A DNA stretch of 64,000 nt from an uncultured Flavobacteriaceae bacterium (GTDB lineage: Bacteria > Bacteroidota > Bacteroidia > Flavobacteriales > Flavobacteriaceae). Made by a program: the position numbers and the translations under genes. Below, piece by piece: positions 34,949-43,039 of this stretch (position 1 is its first letter; each line of letters opens with the position of its first letter). The DNA is taken from the NCBI GenBank assembly GCA_947494825.1, contig CANLWN010000002.1:372001-436000 (forward strand). The letters run 5' to 3'. The notes under the pieces are model-generated. The model did no database searches. It saw only the letters and a list, made by a program, of their open reading frames with translations, and was not told the DNA's origin.

Positions 34949-36152
34949 TCTTCTGTTCGTGTTTATGCTCCATTTTGGCCCAATCTGCCAGTCTGTCCAA
35001 AAAATAGAGGCATGTATTGAGCTGCGTCACCTCTATATATTCATCCGCGGTGTGCCCCTGTTCCATATCTCCCGGGCCACATAAAACGGTTTCAAAACCT
35101 TCTTTGGAGAATTGCCCGGCTTCGGACGCAAAGGCCACAGTTCCCGGCGCTTTGGAATGGGTAAGTCCATTTACCAATGCCACTATTTCTTCATTTAGGG
35201 GGGTATCCAAACCGGGTACAATGGGGAAGTTAGCCGTTGTTCTAATGTTGAAATCCGGGAATACGGTTTTATTTTTGGCAATTCGTTGCATGCAAAATAC
35301 TTCAAAGGATTCTTTTATCTTTTCAATGGAATCCTTTGGTATATTTCTGATATCCCATTCAAACAGACAATGATCGGCTACGATATTCGTGGCCGTACCG
35401 CCGCGAATTTTTCCAATATGTATGGTTGTATGGGAAGGGTCAAAACGGGGGTCTATATTTCCCTCGTCGATAAAGTCATCCATTTTTTTCAATAACCATT
35501 GAATTAAATAGGTTGTTTCCTCGATAGCGCTTAAACTGTTTCTAACTTGCGAACTATGGGCCGCAGTGCTGACCACTTCGGTCTCAAAAAAGGCCACCCC
35601 TTTTTCTGCCGTAATGGTCCGCATGGAGGTGGGTTCCCCAATGATGGCAAATGCAGGTCTTTCGACATACGCTCTCTTCATGTCCCGTATCAAATCTGGG
35701 CCCGCCAAACAGCCAATCTCCTCATCATAGGAAAAGGCAAAATATATAGGTTTGACCAGTGTTTTTTTCTTTAGGGTCGGAACCATGGCCAGACAGCAAG
35801 CCAAAAAGCCCTTCATATCCGTTGTTCCCCTGCCATACAATCTTCCCTCTTCCCTAGTAAGTGTAAATTCTGGCCTTGTCCAATGTTGTCCTTCCGTGGT
35901 AACAACATCCATATGCCCCGAAAGCACTACACCACCATCACGTGCAGGTCCAATACGACAATGAACCGACATTTTGTTTCCCCTGTCATTCATTACTTTA
36001 TGAAAGCTAATTTGGTTTTCCTCCAAATAGTCAATGATATAACCCGCAATGGACAAATTACTGTCACCGCCCAAAACGGAAAACGCCACCAAATCCTTTA
36101 GGATGGCTATGGTCTTCTGGATGTCTCGGTGTTCCCGTTTCATCTGTAACAT
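34935..36152 (-). CDS. M20 metallopeptidase, acetylornithine deacetylase (ArgE)-like
   Basis: 405 residues. Di-metal ligands are in SGHMDVV (His, Asp), GRGTTDMKGF (bridging Asp), FSYDEEIGCLAG (catalytic Glu plus ligand Glu), GEPTSMR (Asp/Glu region) and the final GPGDMEQGHTADEY His. The dimerisation domain sits in the middle. It hydrolyses an N-acyl amino acid or a small peptide. ArgE itself is one reading, but the neighbours (NSS transporter, amine oxidase) suggest catabolism of an N-acyl or N-modified amino acid rather than arginine synthesis. It starts 7 bases after the NSS gene. Confidence 0.85.
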   Translation of the reverse strand: MLQMKREHRDIQKTIAILKDLVAFSVLGGDSNLSIAGYIIDYLEENQISFHKVMNDRGNKMSVHCRIGPARDGGVVLSGHMDVVTTEGQHWTRPEFTLTREEGRLYGRGTTDMKGFLACCLAMVPTLKKKTLVKPIYFAFSYDEEIGCLAGPDLIRDMKRAYVERPAFAIIGEPTSMRTITAEKGVAFFETEVVSTAAHSSQVRNSLSAIEETTYLIQWLLKKMDDFIDEGNIDPRFDPSHTTIHIGKIRGGTATNIVADHCLFEWDIRNIPKDSIEKIKESFEVFCMQRIAKNKTVFPDFNIRTTANFPIVPGLDTPLNEEIVALVNGLTHSKAPGTVAFASEAGQFSKEGFETVLCGPGDMEQGHTADEYIEVTQLNTCLYFLDRLADWAKMEHKHEQKNEKV

Positions 36153-36159
36153 TTACAAA

Positions 36160-37521
36160 TTAATTGCCCAACAGGCCGTTCAGTAAAATAACCAAAATCA
36201 AAATGGGCAATACCCATAACAGTACAAACTTCCAATACCCGTGTATTCTCACATTTTTAGTACCGAACAACAACTGCTCCCTGAGTTTATCGAAACCCAC
36301 GACCCTACCGGCAAACCATACCATAAGCAACCCGCCCAACGGTAATAAAACGGTAGTGGTCAAAAAGTCCAAAAAATTAAAAATGGTTCTTCCAAAAATG
36401 AGTATGGGATCTCCCGAATAGGAAAAAACAACCGGGATAGCACATAGTCCTATAATACAGATGACCAAAGCCGAACCGTTTATATGGGAAAACCCGAATC
36501 TATCCTTGACGCTATCCTTCAATCCTTGGACACATGATATCAAGGTAGTAAATCCTGCCAAGAACAGCAGCAAGAAGAAAATGGTCCCCACTGTCCTACC
36601 GTATTCCAATTTGTTAAAGACGGAGGCCATGGTAACAAAAATTAAACTGGGCCCGGAATCCGGGGAAAGTCCAAAACTAAAAATCGCTGGGAAGAGCATT
36701 AACCCGGCAAGTATCGCGAAAAAAGTGTCGGCAATTACGATCCACAGGGTACTGCTTATTAGATTTTCCTTCTTGTCTGTGTAACTGCCAAAAACAAAAG
36801 CCACCGACATGCCCACGCCAATGGAGAAAAACAACTGCCCCAAAGCGCTCATCACCATTTTAAAATTCAGTTTGGAAAAATCTGGCATCAACAACCATTG
36901 ATACCCCTTTACCGCTTCTTCCAATGTCCCTGCCCAAATCACCAGACCAACAATGATCATTAAAAGTCCCAACATCATAAGCTTGGTATATCTTTCAAGG
37001 CCGGCGTGCAAGCCTTGCCTTACCACAAAGAATGCCGCCGATAAAATCCCTAGGACAACCAAAGTTACCAGTACCAGTTGCGATGCAATACCATCAAAAT
37101 GTCCCGGGACCTCACTTGCCGGTAGTGCGGTCATATTTCCAGACAGGCATTCAACAAGATAGATTACAATCCATGCCATGATCATGACATAAAAGCTCAT
37201 GATCAGTAAACAGGAAATAGCGGCCAGCCATCCCAAGCCATTCCACATGGGTTTTTGGCTCAATCTTCCCAAGCCTATCAACACCGTGCTTTTGGCCATG
37301 CGTCCCAGGGCGATCTCCAAGGTTAAAATAGGGAGGCCCACCAATAACATAAGTATCAGATATACCAACAAAAAAGCACCGCCGCCGCCTTCACCCGCTA
37401 TATAAGGAAAGCGCCAAATATTGCCCAAACCAATAGCGAAAGCCGACGTTGTTATGATAAAGGAGAGTTTATTGCTCCACTTGTTATTGGACATATTTTG
37501 CTGTATTATTTCATTTTGCAC
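36160..37521 (-). CDS. Neurotransmitter:sodium symporter (NSS/SNF) family transporter
   Basis: 453 residues and about 11-12 membrane segments. Helix 1 carries the family signature TSAFAIGLGNIWRFPYIAGEGGGGAF, in which the unwound GLGNIWRFPY segment binds Na+ and substrate. A second start at 37494 (MSNNKWSNKLS) is possible. Prokaryotic members such as LeuT and TnaT import amino acids with Na+, in keeping with a marine habitat. It is the first gene of the minus-strand series, and with the M20 and sarcosine-oxidase-like genes it forms an amino-acid-derivative uptake and breakdown unit. Confidence 0.92.
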   Translation of the reverse strand: MQNEIIQQNMSNNKWSNKLSFIITTSAFAIGLGNIWRFPYIAGEGGGGAFLLVYLILMLLVGLPILTLEIALGRMAKSTVLIGLGRLSQKPMWNGLGWLAAISCLLIMSFYVMIMAWIVIYLVECLSGNMTALPASEVPGHFDGIASQLVLVTLVVLGILSAAFFVVRQGLHAGLERYTKLMMLGLLMIIVGLVIWAGTLEEAVKGYQWLLMPDFSKLNFKMVMSALGQLFFSIGVGMSVAFVFGSYTDKKENLISSTLWIVIADTFFAILAGLMLFPAIFSFGLSPDSGPSLIFVTMASVFNKLEYGRTVGTIFFLLLFLAGFTTLISCVQGLKDSVKDRFGFSHINGSALVICIIGLCAIPVVFSYSGDPILIFGRTIFNFLDFLTTTVLLPLGGLLMVWFAGRVVGFDKLREQLLFGTKNVRIHGYWKFVLLWVLPILILVILLNGLLGN

Positions 37522-37636
37522 ACCATAAGCGATGTAATCATGAAGGTCGGTTTAAAGAAACTGTGGTTTCTTACTGGGTCCGTTAGTGGAGTAACAGACT
37601 TTGATTAGATGAAAATAAAAAAAAATATTTGATTAA

Positions 37637-37673
37637 CAATATTCATAGTGTTATTTTTACAAAAGCAATATTG
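37637..37673. promoter_or_regulatory. Candidate operator between NSS and RpiR genes
   Basis: CAATATTC (37637-37644) and the palindrome CAATATTG (37666-37673) lie 29 bases apart in the divergent A/T-rich region. They could be the binding sites of the RpiR-type regulator encoded next to them. The evidence is positional only. Confidence 0.3.
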
Positions 37674-37722
37674 ATAATGTTTTTTTATTAAATTGTGTGA
37701 AAAATTTCGTTTATTGCAACCT

Positions 37723-38574
37723 ATGAAAGCATTAAAGGACATAGACCTGGCCGGACTTCCGAAGAAAAGGAGATTGGTTATTCAGTACGCATTGGATTAT
37801 CCCGATAAAGTCGTTTTAATGCGAATGGAAGAACTTGGAGACAAACTTGGAATAAATCCGGCTACCGTGGTCAAAGCGTGCAAATCCATTGGGCTCAATG
37901 GCTTTTACGAACTTAAGGAGCTATTAAAGGAAGAAGTACAGCTTACAAGGGTAGACTCCATTTTTAGCGGAATGATCAAGGAAGTAAAGGCGCACTCCAA
38001 CCCTCAAAAAGTAGCGCAAGACGCCATTCTGGGCGATATAATGATGTTGCAAAAAACGTACGACACCATTGACTTTATCACCATTGAAAACATTGCGAAC
38101 GCAATTATTGGCTCCAAGCAAACCTATATCATTGGTTTGGGCCATATTGGTATGGTGGCAAACTATATGGAACGCATTTGCCGTTCGGCTGTTCCCCAAA
38201 TCCATGCCAGTACGGAATATCATGGGGAACTTTTCCTTAATATGGCCCATTTCTCCCAGGACGATGTCGTGGTCGCAATTTGCTTGGACAAATGCCAGAA
38301 TCAGACCATTAACGCCTTAAAATTTGCCAAAGAAGAGCGAAAAGCCACAACCATTTCCATAGTGGACAGTAGCCTATCCCCGCTCTTGGAATATAGTGAT
38401 CACCACATTTTCATAAACAGTACCAATAGTTTCTATTTTGGTAGCATGGTAGGGGCATATTGCATGATAAATGCCATTTTTTACAGTATTGCCAATATTT
38501 TAAAACCCAGTACCGTTGCACATTTTAATTATTTTAGGAGCATGTCGGAAAAAGAAAATGTGTACAAAATTTAA
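37723..38574 (+). CDS. RpiR/MurR family regulator (HTH + SIS domain)
   Basis: 283 residues from ATG 37723; a TTG ten codons upstream (37693) is possible but not needed. The N-terminal HTH_6 reads LPKKRRLVIQYALDYPDKVVLMRMEELGDKLGI, with recognition helix NPATVVKACKSIG. The C-terminal SIS sugar-phosphate-binding domain has TYIIGLGHIGMVANYMER and DDVVVAICLDKCQNQTINAL. The family normally responds to phosphorylated sugars. It is divergent from the NSS/M20/sarcosine-oxidase series and probably controls it. A ROK kinase product made further down that series could be the effector, which is inference. Confidence 0.88.
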   Translation: MKALKDIDLAGLPKKRRLVIQYALDYPDKVVLMRMEELGDKLGINPATVVKACKSIGLNGFYELKELLKEEVQLTRVDSIFSGMIKEVKAHSNPQKVAQDAILGDIMMLQKTYDTIDFITIENIANAIIGSKQTYIIGLGHIGMVANYMERICRSAVPQIHASTEYHGELFLNMAHFSQDDVVVAICLDKCQNQTINALKFAKEERKATTISIVDSSLSPLLEYSDHHIFINSTNSFYFGSMVGAYCMINAIFYSIANILKPSTVAHFNYFRSMSEKENVYKI

Positions 38575-38880
38575 GTTTCGCGGTTTTAGCCTAAAATTAC
38601 CTCTATCCTCTTTGTTGCAGAGTCTCGTATGTATACCATGAAAACCATTCCGATGCCAGAAACACCTTGCCTTTTTAAGTTCCTATGCGGTATATCCGTT
38701 TTTCAACCCTGAAAAACTTTGTCCTTCGCTCAAAATGGTAAAACAACGGGATACTGGATTTGGAATCATGTTAGCACATGATAAAATATGCCAAAAACTG
38801 AAAAAATAATCCTAAATTACCTACTCCCCCTACGCAAAGGAATCCGAAAAAGCCGCTTTATAAGCATTTAAGTACCACAT
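38575..38880. other. Intergenic region, nothing recognised
   Basis: About 300 bases between the RpiR-type gene and the cyclase pair. I find no gene, RNA or clear repeat. The cyclase promoter must lie here or within it. Confidence 0.5.
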
Positions 38881-39960
38881 ATGCCATCCACAATAAGCCA
38901 AAAAAGGAGAAGAAGGGCCATAGTGCGCATTATCCTTGTTGGGGCTATTCTAGGGTTTGTATATTCCTCTTTCTCAGATGGGTACCAGGTCTTATATCCG
39001 CATATAAACACCATAATCATAGGAATCTTGGTAGGCGGTCTTATTTCCTATTTGGAATTCTACGTATTCACCAAAAGGGGCAGAAGGTTAAAATTTTTGT
39101 ACCTCGTGGGGATTCGCACTGCACTGTATATCGCATTCATCACCGTAATCGTCTTTTTGGTTTTACTTGTATCCCGAATGATTCGCCAGGATATGGGCTT
39201 TAAGGAGGTCTTGGTCAGCGAGGAATTCCAATATTACATTTTCCAACAGGATTTTAATGTAGCCATTGTCTACACCGTTGTATTTGCGTTTATTATCAAC
39301 TTTAGTATCCTGATGAGCCGAAAAATAGGAAAGGATGTGATGTGGGGGATGATTACCGGAAAGTACTACAAGCCCAAGGAGATCGAACGGGTCTTTATGT
39401 TTTTAAGTGTCCGCCATTCGGATCAAATCGCAAACAAGGTCCTGGGACTGGACTTTCATAGATTTATCAAGGACTTTTTCCACGACATCACCGAGCCGAT
39501 TCTTGAGTACAGGGGAAGCATTTATGAGTACGTTGATGACCTTGTGGTAGTTTCCTGGACGCCCAGGGAAGGTGTTCCCAATGCAAACTGTATCCGTACG
39601 TTTTACGAAGCAAAAAAAAGAATATGGGAAAACAGGGAGCACTACTACCATACTTATGGTTTTGTGCCAAAATTAGCGGCAGGCTATCATATTGGAAATG
39701 TCATTCAGGGAGAACTCGGGGAAATTAAGAGTCCTGTAGTCTATTTTGGGGACGTAATGAACACCACCTCCAGGATACAGGGCCAATGTGAGCTATTGGA
39801 GCAGGAACTGATCCTTTCTGCCCATCTAAAAAACAGACTGGGTCTTCCACCCATTTATGAACCCGCTTCCTGCGGGGAAATCAAATTAAAGGGAAAGAAG
39901 GAGCCTATGGAACTTTACGTGATAAAGGAAAAACCTTTAACCGATCTATACGCGCTATGA
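38881..39960 (+). CDS. Class III nucleotide cyclase homologue A (keeps Asn/Arg, lacks first metal Asp)
   Basis: 359 residues: about four membrane segments (14-31, 42-61, 76-97, 126-145) and a C-terminal class III cyclase domain from about 168. In cyclases the first metal Asp stands in a FxDxxxS/T motif; here the text is FMFLSVRHSDQ, with Ser176 in that place. The second metal Asp is present (Asp220, YEYVDDLVVVSW). The transition-state pair is present: Asn294 and Arg298 in GDVMNTTSRIQ. On its own the protein should not bind both metals. Its stop overlaps the start of a paralogue (ATGA) that has exactly the complementary defects, so the two probably form one heterodimeric enzyme. Confidence 0.87.
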   Translation: MPSTISQKRRRRAIVRIILVGAILGFVYSSFSDGYQVLYPHINTIIIGILVGGLISYLEFYVFTKRGRRLKFLYLVGIRTALYIAFITVIVFLVLLVSRMIRQDMGFKEVLVSEEFQYYIFQQDFNVAIVYTVVFAFIINFSILMSRKIGKDVMWGMITGKYYKPKEIERVFMFLSVRHSDQIANKVLGLDFHRFIKDFFHDITEPILEYRGSIYEYVDDLVVVSWTPREGVPNANCIRTFYEAKKRIWENREHYYHTYGFVPKLAAGYHIGNVIQGELGEIKSPVVYFGDVMNTTSRIQGQCELLEQELILSAHLKNRLGLPPIYEPASCGEIKLKGKKEPMELYVIKEKPLTDLYAL

Positions 39961-41027
39961 AATTCGACGCCAGTAAAAAAAGGAACCAAAGAACCGTACG
40001 CTATATTACCATAGCGGGATTCCTATTAGGGCTTTTGTACCCCCTATGCGCTGGCAGCATGGACAGTCCAATTGCCCTTATCAACGGGATTTCCATCGGG
40101 ATATTGGGCGGCGTCCTAGTGGCCCTATTTGAACTATACTTTTTGGGACCCATGAAGCTTCGCTCTTCATTCATAAGCACCGTTTTGGTGAAATCTACAA
40201 GCTACTTTTTCCTTTTTATTTTCTTGATTTTGGTACTCATGAACTTCAACGAAGCCTGGTACTACGGCGTGGGCATGTATGAAAATTTTAAATCGGCCCG
40301 TTTTCAGACCTTTTTGTATGACGGGGATTTCAAGGTAATTGTACTGTACAGCCTCCTTTCGGTCAGCGCAATAATCTTTACTAGGGAGATAAGCAGAAAA
40401 ATGGGGCAAGGGGTGTTCCTGAATTTCCTGACGGGCAAATATCATTTTCCTTGTGAAGAAGAACGGATTTTTATGTTCTTGGATCAGAAATCTTCTACCC
40501 AATTGGCCGAAGAAATGGGTTCATTGGGGTATTATACTTTTCTAAAAGAATTCTATTCAGACGTAACCCAATGTATTTTAGGGGTCTCCGGCGAAATCTA
40601 CAGATATGTGGGTGATCAAGTGGTCATCAGTTGGTCCGTTAAAAAGGGGCTTAAAAATGCCAACTGTATTCGATGTTATTTTTACATCAAAAACGAAATT
40701 GAAAGGCAAAAGGAAAAGTACCTGGTCAAGTACAGCCATATTCCGGAATTTGGGGCGAGCATTCATTTGGGGAAGGTAATTCGGGGTGAAGTAGGCGATG
40801 TTAAAAGTCAGATCGTTTTTCATGGGGAAGCCCTATACGAAACGGCCCATATGGAAAAGGAGTGCCGTAAGCAGGGGTTCGATATTTTGGTATCAAACCA
40901 ACTGTTGGAACTCGTCTCGCTACCCGTGATCTACCAAACCAAACACGTTGCCCGTATACCCGTCTTAAATAACGGCAAGAATATAAACCTGTATACCATT
41001 GAAGAGTCGGGTCCCAACCCGGTTTAA
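39957..41027 (+). CDS. Class III nucleotide cyclase homologue B (keeps both metal Asp, lacks Asn/Arg)
   Basis: 356 residues, colinear with the preceding gene without gaps at the catalytic positions. It has about four membrane segments (13-31, 40-62, 75-95, 124-141) and a cyclase domain. Both metal Asp residues are present: Asp176 in FMFLDQKSSTQLAE and Asp220 in YRYVGDQVVISW. The transition-state pair is lost: Tyr294 and His298 in GEALYETAHME. The His-Met-Glu text recalls the C1 half of mammalian adenylyl cyclases (LANHME). Translation is coupled by ATGA overlap with gene A. Purine specificity (ATP or GTP) cannot be decided; the purine-site residue is Arg216 here and Glu216 in the partner. Confidence 0.87.
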   Translation: MKFDASKKRNQRTVRYITIAGFLLGLLYPLCAGSMDSPIALINGISIGILGGVLVALFELYFLGPMKLRSSFISTVLVKSTSYFFLFIFLILVLMNFNEAWYYGVGMYENFKSARFQTFLYDGDFKVIVLYSLLSVSAIIFTREISRKMGQGVFLNFLTGKYHFPCEEERIFMFLDQKSSTQLAEEMGSLGYYTFLKEFYSDVTQCILGVSGEIYRYVGDQVVISWSVKKGLKNANCIRCYFYIKNEIERQKEKYLVKYSHIPEFGASIHLGKVIRGEVGDVKSQIVFHGEALYETAHMEKECRKQGFDILVSNQLLELVSLPVIYQTKHVARIPVLNNGKNINLYTIEESGPNPV

Positions 41028-41231
41028 CCGCAATATCAGTGCCGGCCAGGGTCAAAAACCAAAATGCCCTACGGCAAATCAAATCCCTCATGCGCCTCCT
41101 GAACCCTTATTTCACGTAATATGGTCCATCCCATCAAAATTCTCTTAAAATTGGGAGGTATTTGAAATTAAACCCCCATATATTTTTACTTCTACCAAAA
41201 AATCTATAATATTCGGAAAAATTGTATTGTT

Positions 41232-41720
41232 ATGACAGCTATTAGAAAATCTTTTGGGATTCTTGCCCTGATGGTGTTGGTTGTGGCCTGCGACGTCAGT
41301 TCCGATGAACCGGCGCTACCACCACCCAATTTTGACCCGATCGGTCTCTTTGATCTCGTAGAGGTGAATGTTAGTCCGGCCCAGGATTTAAACGAGGACG
41401 GCACGGCTTCTACCAATTTATTGGATGAATTGGATTGTCTTACGGGCACGCTTTTGATAGATGGTGACCTGGTATGGACCTTTGAACAGGTAAATTTGGC
41501 GGTAACGCCCATTACCGGGGACGACTTTGAGATAGATTGTACGGATAGCACCACCGCCACCGGCACCTGGTTCGCCAACGAAACAACGATTACCTTTTCG
41601 GGAGATCCAGTTTTAACAACTTTACAAATTGAAAATGACGGTGCACGCCTAGTGGCTCAAGTAGGTCAGGACCTCCCGGGTTTTCAGAGTTTCGTTTATG
41701 AACGGCGCATTGTAAACTGA
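41232..41720 (+). CDS. Small lipoprotein, lipocalin-like
   Basis: 162 residues with lipobox Cys20 (GILALMVLVVAC). The mature part reads like a lipocalin-type domain: FDPIGLFDLVEVNVS, LDELDCLTGTLLIDGDLVWTFEQVN, GTWFANETTITFSGDP and LVAQVGQD. The two other Cys (LDCLTG and FEIDCTD) may pair. It belongs to the broad class of lipocalin-like lipoproteins of Flavobacteriia with no assigned role. It is separated from the cyclase pair by 204 bases and stands alone. Confidence 0.7.
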   Translation: MTAIRKSFGILALMVLVVACDVSSDEPALPPPNFDPIGLFDLVEVNVSPAQDLNEDGTASTNLLDELDCLTGTLLIDGDLVWTFEQVNLAVTPITGDDFEIDCTDSTTATGTWFANETTITFSGDPVLTTLQIENDGARLVAQVGQDLPGFQSFVYERRIVN

Positions 41721-41818
41721 GAGTCCTTAAATTACCGTACATCCTTTTCCCATACCCACTGCAACTTTGATTACAGAGGTATTGGGCCATTCCATTATCT
41801 TTGCAAAAAAATAATCCT

Positions 41819-42376
41819 ATGGAATATCTGTTAAGGCCCTGGCCTTGGTATGTTTCGGGCCCCTTGTTGGCCCTGGTCCTCTTTGTCCTAGTCTACTTTG
41901 GAAAGACCTTTGGCATGTCTTCCAACCTAAAAACCTTATGCAGTATGGCCGGGGCGGGCAAATATGCCGATTTTTTCAAGTTTGATTGGAAATCACATCG
42001 GTGGAATCTGATTGTGGTACTCGGTGCCATCGTAGGCGGGTTTATCGCCGTGAAATTTTTATCTGATCATTCCACAATTGCCTTAAACCCTAAAACCATA
42101 ACGGATTTGGGCCAGTTGGGCTTTTCCCGAATCGGGGAAACGCTGTTACCTGCAGAAATCTACAGCTGGGAGAACGTGCTCAGTATAAAAGGCCTTGCGA
42201 TTTTGGTGGGGGCCGGGTTTTTGGTAGGCTTTGGTACCCGCTATGCCGGGGGTTGCACCTCTGGCCACGCGATAACAGGCCTGAGCAGTCTACAACGACC
42301 TTCCTTGGTAGCCGTTGTCGGATTCTTTATTGGAGGTCTTGTAATGACCCATTTTTTATTGCCCTTAATTTTTTAG
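41819..42376 (+). CDS. YeeE/YedE family sulfur-compound transporter, first half
   Basis: 185 residues from ATG 41819, with about five membrane segments. Conserved cysteines are Cys41 (LKTLCSMAG) and Cys146 in GTRYAGGCTSGHAITG, the signature of the YeeE/YedE (TsuA-like) family, which moves thiosulfate or other reactive sulfur species through a Cys relay. It is followed one base later by the second half gene. The family often exists as two short genes (PmpA/PmpB-like) in other bacteria. Confidence 0.87.
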   Translation: MEYLLRPWPWYVSGPLLALVLFVLVYFGKTFGMSSNLKTLCSMAGAGKYADFFKFDWKSHRWNLIVVLGAIVGGFIAVKFLSDHSTIALNPKTITDLGQLGFSRIGETLLPAEIYSWENVLSIKGLAILVGAGFLVGFGTRYAGGCTSGHAITGLSSLQRPSLVAVVGFFIGGLVMTHFLLPLIF

Positions 42377-42377
42377 T

Positions 42378-42791
42378 ATGAAGTATTTGAAATTTTTACT
42401 TGTAGGCGTATTTTTTGGAATTGTCCTGGTAAAGTCAGAGGCGGTCTCCTGGTACCGGATCTTTGAAATGTTCAAATTTCAGTCCTTTCATATGTACGGT
42501 ATCATAGGTTCTGCCGTACTTCTGGGCGTTCTGATATTATGGGTGACCAAAAAATCAAAATTAAAAAGTATCGAAGGGAAAGAAATACAGGTCCCTCCAA
42601 AGGACCGTGGTTTTCTCCGATATCTTATCGGGGGATCTATTTTTGGGCTGGGCTGGGCCCTGGCAGGAGCTTGCCCGGGACCCATGTACATCCTTGTGGG
42701 CACAGGGGTCTTTAGTATGCTCATCGTCATTGCGGCGGCAGTATTGGGAACCTTTGTGTACGGCGTGGTAAAGCATAGATTGCCCCATTAG
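42378..42791 (+). CDS. YeeE/YedE family sulfur-compound transporter, second half (DUF6691)
   Basis: 137 residues with about four membrane segments and the motif GWALAGACPGPMY, containing Cys99. This is the second conserved block of the family. With the preceding gene it should form the complete transporter. No persulfide dioxygenase or rhodanese gene is nearby, although these often accompany such pairs. It is followed by about 250 bases without a gene before the laminarin-locus regulator. Confidence 0.87.
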   Translation: MKYLKFLLVGVFFGIVLVKSEAVSWYRIFEMFKFQSFHMYGIIGSAVLLGVLILWVTKKSKLKSIEGKEIQVPPKDRGFLRYLIGGSIFGLGWALAGACPGPMYILVGTGVFSMLIVIAAAVLGTFVYGVVKHRLPH

Positions 42792-43039
42792 TCATGGAAA
42801 AAAATACCCTGCTCCTCTCCCACTTTTCTAAATTGCGCTGCTCACCGTATGCCGCGGGTTAAGATAGCATGTGCTAAAAAATTGGTTTTTTTGGATAGCC
42901 TTAGGGGCAATCTATGTATGAAACCCCTCACACATCCCTTGTATAAAGGTTTCCAAGGTGGGTGCTATTCGTTTTCGTAAGCAAGCACCTACTATAAAAT
43001 TGCATATATTTAGAATACGTTAGCGGTAAACCTATTCTG

